NCBI RefSeq assembly: GCF_014621695.1
Contig: NZ_CP061281.1
Span: 1,612,001 to 1,676,000 of the forward strand
Source of the DNA: Streptomyces xanthii
GTDB lineage: Bacteria; Actinomycetota; Actinomycetes; Streptomycetales; Streptomycetaceae
DNA: 64,000 bases
Direction of reading: 5' to 3'
In this document: positions 29,541-38,814 of the stretch, piece after piece
Numbering within the stretch: the first letter of the stretch is position 1
How the letters are laid out: every line of letters begins with the position of its first letter
Made by a program: the position numbers and the translations under genes
Notes under the pieces: model-generated
The model's database searches: none
Told to the model about the DNA's origin: nothing
What the model saw: only the letters and a program-made list of their open reading frames with translations

Positions 29541-30416
29541 TCAACGGGCTTCCGTGGCGGCCGGCTTCCAGCGGAACAGCTTGTTCTCGAGGAAGGTGAG
29601 CAGCGCTTCGGCGAGCAGGGCGACGACGGCGAGGATGACCATGGCCGCGTAGACGCCGGCGGAGTTGAAGGTGCCCTGGGAGGCGGAGACGAGCAGGCCG
29701 ATGCCCTTGGTGGCGCCGATGTACTCGCCGACGATCGCCCCGATCAGGGCGAAGCCGAAGCTGACGTGGAGGCTGGTGAAGATCCACGAGGTGGCGGCGG
29801 GGATGACGACCTGGAAGGTGACCTGACGGTCGCGGGCACCGAGGATGCGGGCGTTGTCGATGAGGTGGCGGTCGACCTCGCGGGCGCCCTGGAAGGCGTT
29901 GAAGAAGACGGGGAAGAAGACCAGGACGACGGCGGAGGCGACCTTCGAGGCGGGGCCGAGGCCGAACCAGATGAGGAAGATCGGGGCGAGGACGATCCGG
30001 GGCAGCGCGTTGAGGACCTTGATGTACGGGCCCATGACGTCGGCCAGGAAACGGACGCGGCCGAGCGCGATGCCGAGCACGACCCCGGCGACGACGCCCA
30101 CGACCCAGCCGAGCAGGGCTTCGTAGAGCGTGTACCAGATCTGTTCGAGCAGGGAGCCCTGCGGGGTTCCGTGCAGCGCCCACTGCTGGATCTGGTCCCA
30201 GATCTTCGAGGGCATCGAGAAGTTGAACGGGTCGATGATCCCGGCGCGGGAGAACCACTCCCAGACGCCGAGGACGAACACGAGGACGGCGGCGCGGGCG
30301 GCGAGGACGACGGCGCGGCGGCGGCGCGCGGCGCGGGCGCGTTCGGCGGTGCGGGAGGACACCGGGGCGTCCGTCTTCGCGAGGGGGGCGGCGCTCGCGG
30401 TGGTGTCAGGCGACAT
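29541..30416 (-). CDS. ABC transporter permease, NitT/TauT type
   Basis: This 291-residue inner-membrane permease has about six helices (LAARAAVLVFVLGVWEWFSR, LLGWVVGVVAGVVLGIALGR, FALIGAIVGEYIGATKGIGL). The EAA-type loop for ATPase contact is around ARILGARDRQVTFQVVIPAA. The 35-residue cytoplasmic N-terminus is Ala/Arg rich. It overlaps the ATPase gene by 11 bases, so the two are coupled. The sequence type goes with the NMT1-like receptor downstream. Confidence 0.9.
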   Translation of the reverse strand: MSPDTTASAAPLAKTDAPVSSRTAERARAARRRRAVVLAARAAVLVFVLGVWEWFSRAGIIDPFNFSMPSKIWDQIQQWALHGTPQGSLLEQIWYTLYEALLGWVVGVVAGVVLGIALGRVRFLADVMGPYIKVLNALPRIVLAPIFLIWFGLGPASKVASAVVLVFFPVFFNAFQGAREVDRHLIDNARILGARDRQVTFQVVIPAATSWIFTSLHVSFGFALIGAIVGEYIGATKGIGLLVSASQGTFNSAGVYAAMVILAVVALLAEALLTFLENKLFRWKPAATEAR

Positions 30417-31215
30417 GCTGGGCGCCCCTTTCGCGGGTGATGCGGACTTCCTCGCCGAGCGAGGACCAGATCTCGCGGTAGATCTCGACGAAGCGGGGTT
30501 CCAGGCGGATCGACTCGACGCGGCGCGGGCGCGGCAGGTCGACGGTGAAGACCTCCTTGACGGTGGCGGGGCCCGCGGTCATGACGACGACCTTGTCGGC
30601 GAGGGCGATGGACTCCTCCAGGTCGTGGGTGACGAAGACGACGGAGGATCCGGTGCCGGCCCACAGCTCCATGAGCTCGTCCGACATGAGGGCGCGGGTC
30701 TGGACGTCGAGCGCGGAGAACGGCTCGTCCATGAGGAGGATCGACGGGTCGTTGACGAACGTGGCGGCGAGGGCGACGCGTTTGCGCTGGCCGCCGGAGA
30801 GCTGGTGCGGGTAGCGGTCCTCGAAGTCGGTCAGGCCGACGCGGGCCAGCCAGGCGCGGGCCCGCTCCCTGGCCTCCGCCTTGGGGACGCCGCGGAAGCG
30901 GGGTCCGGCCATGACGTTGGACAGGACGGTCCGCCACGGGAAGGTGGCGTCCTGCTGGAAGACGAAGCCGACCCGCTCGTCGATGCCGCGCACCGGGGTG
31001 CCGGAGAGCATCACCTCACCGTCGGTCGGCTCCTCGAGGCCGCTGACGAGGGTGAGGGTGGTCGACTTGCCGCAGCCGGTGGGGCCGACGACGGCGACGA
31101 ACTCGCCCTGCTGGACGGTCAGGTCGAGGTCGTGGACGGCGGTGTGGGAGGCGCCGGAGGGGGTGCGGAAGGCCTTGCGCACCCCGCGCAGTTCGATGGC
31201 CGGACTGGAAGTCAT
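30406..31215 (-). CDS. ABC transporter ATP-binding protein, NitT/TauT type
   Basis: This 269-residue ATPase has Walker A in VVGPTGCGKSTTLTLVSGLE, signature in YPHQLSGGQRKRVALAATFV, Walker B in SILLMDEPFSALDVQTRALM, and the switch His in VVFVTHDLEESIALADKVVV. It powers the importer formed with the next two genes. It is the first gene of the leftward operon, and 203 bases separate it from a divergent two-component system that may regulate it. Confidence 0.93.
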   Translation of the reverse strand: MTSSPAIELRGVRKAFRTPSGASHTAVHDLDLTVQQGEFVAVVGPTGCGKSTTLTLVSGLEEPTDGEVMLSGTPVRGIDERVGFVFQQDATFPWRTVLSNVMAGPRFRGVPKAEARERARAWLARVGLTDFEDRYPHQLSGGQRKRVALAATFVNDPSILLMDEPFSALDVQTRALMSDELMELWAGTGSSVVFVTHDLEESIALADKVVVMTAGPATVKEVFTVDLPRPRRVESIRLEPRFVEIYREIWSSLGEEVRITRERGAQHVA

Positions 31216-31418
31216 GCCGCGGAACCTAGGAACCGCCGGAGCGCGGCGGAAGTTTTCTCCGGCAACCGCGGATTGTGCGCGTAAAAGGGATTCTGCTCAT
31301 TGTGCCGACGGCCTCGGCGCCGGGTCCCGCCGGAACTCTTCCCAGGTCAGACCGGGCCGGTTACGGTGCGGGCACCCTCGTGCAACGTCTGGTCGCGCGA
31401 GGAGGTTCCCGAAGGCAG

Positions 31419-33074
31419 GTGTCAGAAGTGGCCCGCTTGCGCATCGGCTGGCCGAGGCAGGTGTTCGCCCAGGTCCTCATCGCCCAGCTCCTCATCACGA
31501 CCGGGGTGCTGCTGCTCCTCACGGGCCTGTTCCTGCAGCCGCTGCGGACCCAGCTCGACGACCAGGCCGAGCACCAGGCGCTCGCCGTCGCGCAGACCAC
31601 GGCCGCCGATCCGCAGATCGCGGAGGGGCTGCTGACGACGCGGGCCGAGCCCGGCGGGCCGGTGCAGCGGCAGGCGGAGCGGACCCGGCGGGCCACCGGT
31701 GCCCTGTACGTCGTGGTGATGGACCGGCGCGGGATCCGCTGGTCGCACACGGACGCGCGGGAGGTCGGCCACCGGGTCTCGACGGACCCCTCGATCCCGC
31801 TGCACGGACATGTCGTGCTCCAGGTCGACCGGGGCACGCTGGGGCGCTCGGCGCGGGCGAAGGTGCCGCTGCGGGACGCCACCGGCGAGGTGATCGGGGC
31901 GGTGTCGGTGGGTATCGCGTACTCCGGGGTGCAGGACCGGCTGCTGTCGGCGCTGCCCGGACTGCTGCGGTACGCGGGGACGGCGCTGGCCGTCGGGGCG
32001 TGCGCCGCGTTCCTCGTGGCCCGCACCCTGCGCAAGCGCACGCACGGGGTGTCCGTCGCCGACATCTCCGCGCTGCTCTGCGAACGGGAGGCGATGCTGC
32101 ACGCCGTGCGCGAGGGCGTCATCGCGCTGGACGGGCGCGGGCGGGTGCGGCTCGTGAACGACGAGGCCGCGCGGCTGCTCGCGCTGGAGGACGGGGCGGA
32201 GGGGCGGGGCCTGGACGAGGTGCTGCCGCCGGGCCGCTCGCGCGACGTGATCGCCGGGGAGGTGACGGGGCGGGACCTGCTCACCGTGCGCGAGAACCGG
32301 GTGCTCATCGCGAACCGGATGCCGACCCCCGACGGCGGCGCCGTCGTCACGCTGAGGGACCGCACCGAGGTGGAGCTCCTGGGCCGCGAACTCGACTCCA
32401 TCAAGGGCCTGTTGGATGCCCTGCGCGCCCAGGACCACGAGCACGCCAACCGGCTGCACACCGTCCTCGGCTTCCTCGAACTCGACCTGACCGAACGGGC
32501 CCGCAGCTACGTCGCCGGGCTCACCCGGGCGCGGCGCGCCTGCGCCGAGGAGTTCGCGGAGCGGGTACGGATGCCGATGGTGTCGGCGCTGCTCGTCGGC
32601 AAGTCGGCGATCGCCTCGGAGCGGGGTGTGACCCTGCGCCTGTCCGACCGCACGCACCTCCCGACCGGGCTGATCGACGCGCGGGACGTCGTGACCGTGC
32701 TCGGCAATCTCATCGACAACGCGCTGGACGTGGTCGGCGGCGGGCGCGCCGCGCGGCCCGTCGTGGAGGTGGAGGCGTTCGTGGAACGGGACACGGTCGT
32801 CGTACGGGTCAGCGACAACGGGCCCGGCGTGCCCGTGGAGTTGCGGGACACGATCTTCCAGGAGGGCTGGAGCACCAAGGAGTCCCCCGCGCACCGCGGG
32901 CGCGGGCTCGGCCTCGCCATGGTGCGCAGTCTCGCCGAGCGTTACGGCGGCACCGCGCGCATCGCCGCGCGGGCCGGCGGCGGCGCCGTCTTCACGGTCA
33001 CCTTCCCCGACATCGTGTCCCGGCCCGCCCCGGCCACACCGTACCCGTCCGTCCTGGCTGGAGAACCCTCATGA
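31419..33074 (+). CDS. CitA/DcuS-type sensor histidine kinase
   Basis: This membrane kinase has about 551 residues. An N-terminal helix (VFAQVLIAQLLITTGVLLLL) and a second at about residue 175 flank an extracytoplasmic sensor domain. A PAS domain follows (AMLHAVREGVIALDGRGRVR). The phospho-acceptor His is in ALRAQDHEHANRLHTVLGFL, a SpoOB-type dimerisation helix. The ATPase boxes include VLGNLIDNALDVVGGG and ESPAHRGRGLGLAMVRSLAE. The start is uncertain: GTG 31419 or GTG 31428; GAAGG and GGAGG lie upstream of the first. It overlaps the response-regulator start. Such pairs usually sense di- or tricarboxylates. Confidence 0.88.
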   Translation: MSEVARLRIGWPRQVFAQVLIAQLLITTGVLLLLTGLFLQPLRTQLDDQAEHQALAVAQTTAADPQIAEGLLTTRAEPGGPVQRQAERTRRATGALYVVVMDRRGIRWSHTDAREVGHRVSTDPSIPLHGHVVLQVDRGTLGRSARAKVPLRDATGEVIGAVSVGIAYSGVQDRLLSALPGLLRYAGTALAVGACAAFLVARTLRKRTHGVSVADISALLCEREAMLHAVREGVIALDGRGRVRLVNDEAARLLALEDGAEGRGLDEVLPPGRSRDVIAGEVTGRDLLTVRENRVLIANRMPTPDGGAVVTLRDRTEVELLGRELDSIKGLLDALRAQDHEHANRLHTVLGFLELDLTERARSYVAGLTRARRACAEEFAERVRMPMVSALLVGKSAIASERGVTLRLSDRTHLPTGLIDARDVVTVLGNLIDNALDVVGGGRAARPVVEVEAFVERDTVVVRVSDNGPGVPVELRDTIFQEGWSTKESPAHRGRGLGLAMVRSLAERYGGTARIAARAGGGAVFTVTFPDIVSRPAPATPYPSVLAGEPS

Positions 33075-33760
33075 TCGATGTCCTGGTGGTGGACGACGAC
33101 TTCCACGTCGCGGAGATCAACGCCGCCTACGTGGAGAAGACCCCCGGCTTCCGCGTCGCGGGCACCGCCCACACGGCCCTCCAGACCATGCGCCTGCTCG
33201 ACTCCCGCGAGGTCGACCTGCTCCTGCTCGACCACTACCTCCCCGACCGCACCGGCCTCGACCTGGTGCGGGCGCTGCGCCGGCAGGGGGTGCGCAGCGA
33301 CGTCATCATGGTCACGGCCGCGCAGGACGTCGAGGTCGTGGAGGCGGCGCTGCGCTACGGCGTCCTGCACTACCTCGTCAAACCGTTCACCTTCGACGGC
33401 CTGCGCTCCCGGCTGGAGAGCTACGTCGAACTGCGCCGCTCCCTGCGGGACGCGGGCGGCCGCACGGCGCCGGGCCAGCAGCGCATCGACCGCATCTTCG
33501 GCGCGGTCCGCACCCCGCCCGGCGGCGCCACGCCCCCGGCGAAGGGCTGGTCGGGCCCCACCGCGGACCTGATCTACCAGGTCATCGCCCGCTCCGAGAC
33601 CCCGCTCTCGGCCCAGGAGGTCGCCTTCCGCGCGGGCCTCAGCCGCTCCACGGCCCAGCGCTACCTCCGCCACCTCCAGGACACCGGCACCCTCCGGCTG
33701 ACCCTCCGCTACGGCGACGCGGGCCGGCCGGAGCACCGGTACGGGGCGAGCGGGGGGTGA
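33071..33760 (+). CDS. CitB/DcuR-type response regulator
   Basis: This 229-residue regulator has a receiver domain with acidic pocket DVLVVDDDFHVAEINAAYVE, phospho-acceptor Asp54 in VDLLLLDHYLPDRTG, and Lys in LHYLVKPFTFDGLRSRLESY. The C-terminal helix-turn-helix is in LSAQEVAFRAGLSRSTAQRY, as in the CitB family. The ATG overlaps the kinase stop. Divergent placement from the NitT/TauT-type ABC importer suggests control of that importer; this is inference. Confidence 0.9.
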   Translation: MIDVLVVDDDFHVAEINAAYVEKTPGFRVAGTAHTALQTMRLLDSREVDLLLLDHYLPDRTGLDLVRALRRQGVRSDVIMVTAAQDVEVVEAALRYGVLHYLVKPFTFDGLRSRLESYVELRRSLRDAGGRTAPGQQRIDRIFGAVRTPPGGATPPAKGWSGPTADLIYQVIARSETPLSAQEVAFRAGLSRSTAQRYLRHLQDTGTLRLTLRYGDAGRPEHRYGASGG

Positions 33761-33764
33761 GGTG

Positions 33765-33992
33765 TCAGGATTTCGGGGCGCGGTGGAGCTGGATCTCTCG
33801 GTTGACGAAGAGGTGGACGTAGCCGCAGCGCCAGCAGATCAGGCCCGTCGCTGTCTCGTCGGCCCAGGCCAGGTTGAAGAGTTCGCCGCCCGTGCTGTTC
33901 AGCTTCACGCCGCGCTCGCGGAACAGGTCGCTCTTGCAGACCTGGCAGGTGATCCACATCTCGCCCAGTGAGGCGCGTACGGGCTTGGCCAT
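33765..33992 (-). CDS. small zinc-ribbon protein
   Basis: This 75-residue protein has two CxxC pairs, ITCQVCKSDLFRERG and GLICWRCGYVHLFVN, which should bind one zinc. It has no signal peptide. It converges on the response-regulator gene with a 4-base gap. Similar small ribbon proteins occur singly in actinomycetes with no assigned role. The function is unknown. Confidence 0.72.
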   Translation of the reverse strand: MAKPVRASLGEMWITCQVCKSDLFRERGVKLNSTGGELFNLAWADETATGLICWRCGYVHLFVNREIQLHRAPKS

Positions 33993-34071
33993 GGTCGTTC
34001 CCCCCGTCGTCCGGTCCAGCGATCATGCATCGGGCCCGCGCGCCGGTGAAGGAACTTGAGCAACTCCTGAG

Positions 34072-34545
34072 CTACCGGGGCGGGAAGCGGAACGGGACGC
34101 CGAGATGCGTGGCCAGGGCCTGGCCGGCCTCGGTGGCACGGGGGCCCGGGTTCTCGTGGATCAGGGCGAGGGAGGCCTCGCCGGACGGGGAGTCGAGGAT
34201 CGCGACGAGTTCCACGAACCAGTCGTGGACCGTGTCGCCGTCCCAGACGGCCTCGATCGCGACGACCCGGCCGGGGTGCGCGGCGGCGCGGGCCGTGAGG
34301 GCGGGGACGTCGAGGGGGTCGGGGCGCCGGCGCTCGACGCGGTCGCCGAGCGTCTCGTAGCGGGCGGCGACCACGTCCTGGGCGGCGTTCAGGCCGAGCC
34401 CCTCGTGGCGCAGGGCCTCCCAGAGGGTGCGGACCGCGAACAGGAAGCGGTCGCGGAGCACATCGGCGTCGACCGCGCGCCGGGTCGCTTCGTCGGCGCG
34501 GGCCCACCAGCCCGCGGGGTCCGGTGGGCCTGCGTCGTCGTTCAT
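34072..34545 (-). CDS. hypothetical protein
   Basis: This 157-residue soluble protein is not recognised. It begins NDDAGPPDPAGWWARADEAT and has an acidic/Ala-rich helical first half. A beta-like stretch follows: VVAIEAVWDGDTVHDWFVEL and VAILDSPSGEASLALIHENP. The end THLGVPFRFPPR is basic. It has no transmembrane segment or signal. The ATG lacks a strong Shine-Dalgarno. It stands alone between the small zinc ribbon and the GH84 gene on the same strand. Confidence 0.65.
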   Translation of the reverse strand: MNDDAGPPDPAGWWARADEATRRAVDADVLRDRFLFAVRTLWEALRHEGLGLNAAQDVVAARYETLGDRVERRRPDPLDVPALTARAAAHPGRVVAIEAVWDGDTVHDWFVELVAILDSPSGEASLALIHENPGPRATEAGQALATHLGVPFRFPPR

Positions 34546-34575
34546 GCCGGGGATCTTGTCATGACCGGGCGGCGG

Positions 34576-36987
34576 TCAGACAGCCGTGCCGTAGACCCCC
34601 ATCTCGTAGATCGAGTAGCCCCAGGTCGAGTTCCGCTCGACGCCCTGCATGCGGACGTACGAGGCGGCCTCTCCGCCGGTGAGGCGGACGACGTCGGTGC
34701 CGCAGGCGGCCGGGGTGCGGGTGGCGGCGGTGGTCCAGTGGACGCCGTCGGCCGAGGTCTCGATGCGGTACTCGGTGGCGCAGGCGCTCTCCCAGGCGAG
34801 GGTGACCGCGGCGACCTTCGTGGGGGCGGCGAGTTTGATCTGCACCCAGGAGTCGTCGGCGTATCCGGAGGCCCAACGGGTCTGGTTCGAGCCGTCGTTG
34901 ACGTTGGCGGCCTTGAGGCGGTCGAGGTTCTGCTCGACGCTGGAGGCGGTGGCGGTGCCCTTGAGCGCGAGGTTCTCGGAGCCGTCCGCGGAGCCCCACA
35001 GCTCGATCACCATGTCGGCCTGGACGAGGAACGTGTCGAGGACGCCGTCGGCGACCTTCACGGGCGCCTTGCCCCAGGTGTTGCGGGCGGGGTCGACCTT
35101 GACCGCGGCGGCCTGCTCCTGGAGTTCACGGGCCTGGCCGAGGAGGGTGCGGGCGCGGTCCTCGTCGCCGTCGACGCGCGCGGCGAGCGCGTCCAGCATG
35201 GTGACGGTGGCCTTGCCCCACAGGGCGGTCGCGTCGAGCCAGGGCCCCGCGTCGGTCACGAACCCGGCCTGCACGGAACCGGCGCGGATGCGCGCGGGCG
35301 CCGCAGCGATCTCCTGCGCGTAGGTCCGCAGACCGGCGACGGCCGCGTCCCGCTCCCCCGCCTTCCAGCGGGTCCAGAACTGGTCGATGCGGGCGTCGAG
35401 TTGGGGCGCCTGCTCCTGCCAGGGCTTCGGCCCGAAGGTGGGCGCGAGGTGCTCCAGGTCGGAGAAGACCCGCAGCGCGCCGGCCGCCTCGCGGTCACCG
35501 CCCGCGAGGTAGTCCATGGCCTGCTTCCAGGTTGCGTCCGCGTCGTAGGCGCGGTCGTTCCAGGCGAAGGAGGCGGAGCCGAAGACGGCGACCTTGCTGG
35601 CGTAGGGCTGGTTCATCGGGTTGGCGACGATGCCGCTCAGGTGCTCGGACAGGCCCGCCTCGCGCTTGTCGTACGGGCCGAGCAGCAGCCGGCCGCTGGT
35701 CTGGCCGTAGTCGTTGACCGGGTAGTTGTCCCACACGAAGACCTTGCGGCCGAAGAGCTGGGAGGCGGCGTCGGCCTGCGCGTTCGTGATGGACGGCGGG
35801 ACGACGTCGGTGCCGGTCCACATGACGACGACGGCCGGGTCGAGCGTGGCGCGCATCGTCTGCTTGTACGCGGTGTCGGTGAGGTCGCCGTACTCGGTGG
35901 GCACCATCTGGAGCGGGTGCGCGCCCTCGTGCGTGGCGACGAAGTTCTTCTGGACGTCGTTGAGGAGGTCGACCTGGGCCTTGGCGGCGGCGGCGCGGCC
36001 GGGCGCCCCGTACGCGGTCTGGTCGCCCGCGCAGTTCCACTTGGTGTAGCTGATGTCGTCGAGCGGGATGGAGAAGGCGCGGACACCGAGGTCGTAGACG
36101 GCCTGGAGCTTCTTCTTCAGGGCGGCGCGGTCGGCCGGGTCCGAGTAGCAGATGGAGCCACCCGGTGAGACGGCGAAGGTGAAGCGGACGTGGTTGGCGT
36201 CGGCGCGCTTCACGAGGGTGCCCAGCTCGGTGACCTTGTCGGCCGGGTACGGGTCGCGCCACTTGTCGCGGTGGTAGGGGTCGTCCTTGGGCGCGTAGAC
36301 GTACGTGTTGGCCTTGACGTCGCCGTAGAAGTCCATCTGGTCGAGGCGTTCGGCGGGCGACCAGGGCTGCCCGTAGAAGCCCTCGATGGTGCCGCGCAGG
36401 GGCATCGCCGGCCGGTCCTCGACGCGGGCGCCCGCGATGCGCCAGACGCCGTCGGCCCGGACGAACAGCTGGCGCAGGGTCTGCACGGCGTAGAACTGTC
36501 CGGCCGCGTCGGTGCCGGCCAGGGTCACCTGCCGGTCGTCGTCGCGGACGGCGACGCGCAGGGCGTAGCCCTCGGCGGCGTCGGGTGCCTTCGTGTCGCC
36601 GAGCGCGCGGGCGATGTCGGGGCGGTCGGCGGGGCCGAGCCGGAGGACCAACTGCCCGTGCGGCAGGGCCGATCCTGGGGCGAGCACGTCGACGCGGTCG
36701 GCGCCGTGGGCCTTCAGCTCGCGTACGAGGCGGTCGCGGGCGGCGGCGTCGGTGCGGTCGTCGGCGACGACGGCGACGCGGCCGGTGACCTCGGCGTCGC
36801 CGCCCTCGCGGGCGATCTCCCGGGGCGCGGGCGCGACGGAGGGCAGCGGCTGCTCCGCCGCGCGGGCGTCACGGGAGTCGGGGGCGGCCGTGGCGAGGGG
36901 GCCGAGGGTGAGCTGGCCGGCGGCCAGGCCGGTGACGAGGAGTGCGATGCCGAGGAGGGTGCGGGATCTCTTGCCGGAGCGCTTCAC
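34576..36987 (-). CDS. secreted GH84 beta-N-acetylglucosaminidase with F5/8-type C-terminal domain
   Basis: This exported enzyme of about 803 residues cleaves beta-GlcNAc from glycans. The signal peptide is KRSGKRSRTLLGIALLVTGL and continues to a cut near ATAAPDSRDA. An N-terminal GH20b-like domain precedes the catalytic barrel (DRPAMPLRGTIEGFYGQPWS). The neighbouring catalytic aspartates are in AFSIPLDDISYTKWNCAGDQ. The last 140 residues (ENLALKGTATASSVEQNLD to the end) are an F5/8 type C carbohydrate-binding domain. I prefer GTG 36987, which has AGGTG upstream, over an upstream GTG with no Shine-Dalgarno. Hyaluronidase-like activity is possible in this family. Confidence 0.88.
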   Translation of the reverse strand: MKRSGKRSRTLLGIALLVTGLAAGQLTLGPLATAAPDSRDARAAEQPLPSVAPAPREIAREGGDAEVTGRVAVVADDRTDAAARDRLVRELKAHGADRVDVLAPGSALPHGQLVLRLGPADRPDIARALGDTKAPDAAEGYALRVAVRDDDRQVTLAGTDAAGQFYAVQTLRQLFVRADGVWRIAGARVEDRPAMPLRGTIEGFYGQPWSPAERLDQMDFYGDVKANTYVYAPKDDPYHRDKWRDPYPADKVTELGTLVKRADANHVRFTFAVSPGGSICYSDPADRAALKKKLQAVYDLGVRAFSIPLDDISYTKWNCAGDQTAYGAPGRAAAAKAQVDLLNDVQKNFVATHEGAHPLQMVPTEYGDLTDTAYKQTMRATLDPAVVVMWTGTDVVPPSITNAQADAASQLFGRKVFVWDNYPVNDYGQTSGRLLLGPYDKREAGLSEHLSGIVANPMNQPYASKVAVFGSASFAWNDRAYDADATWKQAMDYLAGGDREAAGALRVFSDLEHLAPTFGPKPWQEQAPQLDARIDQFWTRWKAGERDAAVAGLRTYAQEIAAAPARIRAGSVQAGFVTDAGPWLDATALWGKATVTMLDALAARVDGDEDRARTLLGQARELQEQAAAVKVDPARNTWGKAPVKVADGVLDTFLVQADMVIELWGSADGSENLALKGTATASSVEQNLDRLKAANVNDGSNQTRWASGYADDSWVQIKLAAPTKVAAVTLAWESACATEYRIETSADGVHWTTAATRTPAACGTDVVRLTGGEAASYVRMQGVERNSTWGYSIYEMGVYGTAV

Positions 36988-37101
36988 GGGCAACACCTGT
37001 CGTTTTCTGCTCGGTTGACGAGTTCTCACATCAGATACGCGCAGGGGGCGGGCTGTGCGCCACCGTGGCACAGAGCCCGTAGCATGTCTAGACCTCTTGG
37101 T

Positions 37102-37602
37102 CTAGACCTCCTTGGCGTCCTGGGAACTCCTGCCGTTCCCGCGGGCCGGCGGCCCGACCGGCAGCCCCTTCGGCTCCTTGATCCGCTTCATGATGATCTG
37201 CGAGTTCACCTCGGTGACCCCGTCGAGGGCGGTGAGCCGCTCGATCCACAGCCGCTCGTACGCCGCGAGATCCGCGACGGCGATCCGCAGCAGACAGCCC
37301 GGACTGCCGAAGAGCCGGTACGCCTCGATGACGTCGGGAATGTCCTGGAGCGCCCGCTCGAAGGCCTCGACGGACTCGCGGTCGCGGCGCACCTCGATGG
37401 AGACGAGCACCTCGAAACCGCGGCCGACCGCCTCCGGGTCGATGATCGCGCGGTACCCCTGGATGACGCCGTCCTGCTCCAGCTGGCGCACCCGCCGCAT
37501 GCAGGGCGACGGACTCAGGCCCACCCGCTGGGCGAGCTCCTGATTGCTGAGCCGCCCGTCTGCCTGAAGCTCACGCAAGATATTCAAATCGATCCGGTCC
37601 AT
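37102..37602 (-). CDS. Lrp/AsnC family regulator
   Basis: This 166-residue regulator has the N-terminal helix-turn-helix DRIDLNILRELQADGRLSNQ and ELAQRVGLSPSPCMRRVRQL. The RAM ligand domain follows (GFEVLVSIEVRRDRESVEAF, LFGSPGCLLRIAVADLAAYE). The start MDRIDLNIL is standard for the family. The C-terminal 20 residues are a hydrophilic tail. It is divergent from an asparaginase gene across 159 bases that contain a CGCAAT/ATTGCG palindrome. It probably controls itself and the asparaginase in response to an amino acid. Confidence 0.9.
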   Translation of the reverse strand: MDRIDLNILRELQADGRLSNQELAQRVGLSPSPCMRRVRQLEQDGVIQGYRAIIDPEAVGRGFEVLVSIEVRRDRESVEAFERALQDIPDVIEAYRLFGSPGCLLRIAVADLAAYERLWIERLTALDGVTEVNSQIIMKRIKEPKGLPVGPPARGNGRSSQDAKEV

Positions 37603-37645
37603 CGAGCAATTATCCCCCACGCTACGCGCGCAGAAGCGGCAACTT

Positions 37646-37660
37646 CGCAATCCGATTGCG
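37646..37660. promoter_or_regulatory. candidate Lrp operator between regulator and asparaginase genes
   Basis: CGCAATCCGATTGCG is a perfect 6-bp inverted repeat with a 3-base spacer. It is 44 bases before the Lrp start and about 100 bases before the asparaginase start. Lrp/AsnC proteins commonly bind 15-bp sites of this geometry. Confidence 0.5.
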
Positions 37661-37761
37661 CGCCGTTCGATTTACCCTTGCGAGGAATCCCCCTGCTCGT
37701 CTCGTCTTCCCGACGATCCCTGTCACGCGCCCGTGACCCCGCGACCCGTGAGGCAGCCGCC

Positions 37762-38775
37762 ATGGACACCAAGAACATCACCCTCATCAGCACCGGCGGC
37801 ACGATCGCCAGCCGCTGGCAGGGCACCGGTTACGCCGCCGACGCGGGCGGCGACACCGTCCTGGCCAGCGCCGCCGTGCCCGACGGGGTCGAGGTGCGGG
37901 TGCTCGACCTGTTCAACGTGAACAGCTCGCGGATGACCACCGAGCGCCAGCTCACGCTGCTGCGCACGGTGCGGGAGGTCCTCGCCGACCCCTCGGTCGA
38001 CGGCATCGTCGTCACGCACGGCACGGACACCCTGGAGGAGTCCGCGTTCCTGCTCGACCTGCACCACGACGACCCCCGCCCCGTCGTGTTCACCGGCGCG
38101 CAGAAGCCGCTCGGCGCGACGGACGGCGACGGCCCGGGGAACATGTACGACGCGCTCCAGGTGGCCGCCTCCGTACGCGACCTCGGCGTGCTCGTCGTCT
38201 TCGACGGCAAGGTGCACGCCGCGCGCGGCACCGTGAAGACGCAGACCCTCGCCGCGGACGCCTTCTCCGACCCGTCGGCCGACGTGCCGGTGGGCCGGCT
38301 CGGCTTCGGCCGGGTCGACATCCGGCGCACCCCGCAGCGGCCCGCGCCGCTGGCCGTGCCGCCCGTCGACACCGCGATACCGCGCGTCGACATCGTGATG
38401 CACCACAGCGACGCCGACCCGGCCCTGTTCGAAGCGGCGATCGCGGCGGGGGCGCGCGGGATCGTGCTCGTGGCGACCGGGGCGGGGAACGCGACGCCGG
38501 AGTTCGTCGAGGCGGTGGGCTCCGCCGTGCGGGCGGGTGTTCTCGTCGCCGTGTCCACGCGGGTGCCGGCCGGGCCGCTGGCCGAGATCTACACCGGGGG
38601 CGGGGCCGTGGATCTGGTGGCGGCCGGAGCGGTGCTCTCCGGAGTCCTCCGGGCCGGGCAGACCCGGGTGGCCGTGCTGTCGGCGCTGCTCTCCGAGGGG
38701 GCGGCGGATGTCCGGGGGAAGCTGGTGCGGGAGCTGCTCGGGGTGTCGGAGGGGGCCGTGGCCCAGGCGGCGTGA
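37762..38775 (+). CDS. L-asparaginase
   Basis: This 337-residue amidohydrolase makes aspartate and ammonia from asparagine. The first catalytic Thr is in ITLISTGGTIASRWQG. The second triad is in GIVVTHGTDTLEESAFLLDL. GAQKPLGATDGDGPGNMYDA and VLVATGAGNATPEFVEAVGS are family motifs. No signal peptide is evident, so it is probably cytoplasmic. ATG 37762 has AGGCAG upstream. Divergent from the Lrp-type gene. Confidence 0.9.
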   Translation: MDTKNITLISTGGTIASRWQGTGYAADAGGDTVLASAAVPDGVEVRVLDLFNVNSSRMTTERQLTLLRTVREVLADPSVDGIVVTHGTDTLEESAFLLDLHHDDPRPVVFTGAQKPLGATDGDGPGNMYDALQVAASVRDLGVLVVFDGKVHAARGTVKTQTLAADAFSDPSADVPVGRLGFGRVDIRRTPQRPAPLAVPPVDTAIPRVDIVMHHSDADPALFEAAIAAGARGIVLVATGAGNATPEFVEAVGSAVRAGVLVAVSTRVPAGPLAEIYTGGGAVDLVAAGAVLSGVLRAGQTRVAVLSALLSEGAADVRGKLVRELLGVSEGAVAQAA

Positions 38776-38814
38776 CGCCGTAGCTCCGCCGGCTTCTCCG
38801 CCGGGTGCGGCTTG

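Noticed and set aside
37665..37676. GTTCGATTTACC, a half match to the XRE operator, in the Lrp-asparaginase spacer
   Set aside because: Only the first 12 positions fit and the second arm is absent. The local Lrp-type palindrome explains the spacer better.
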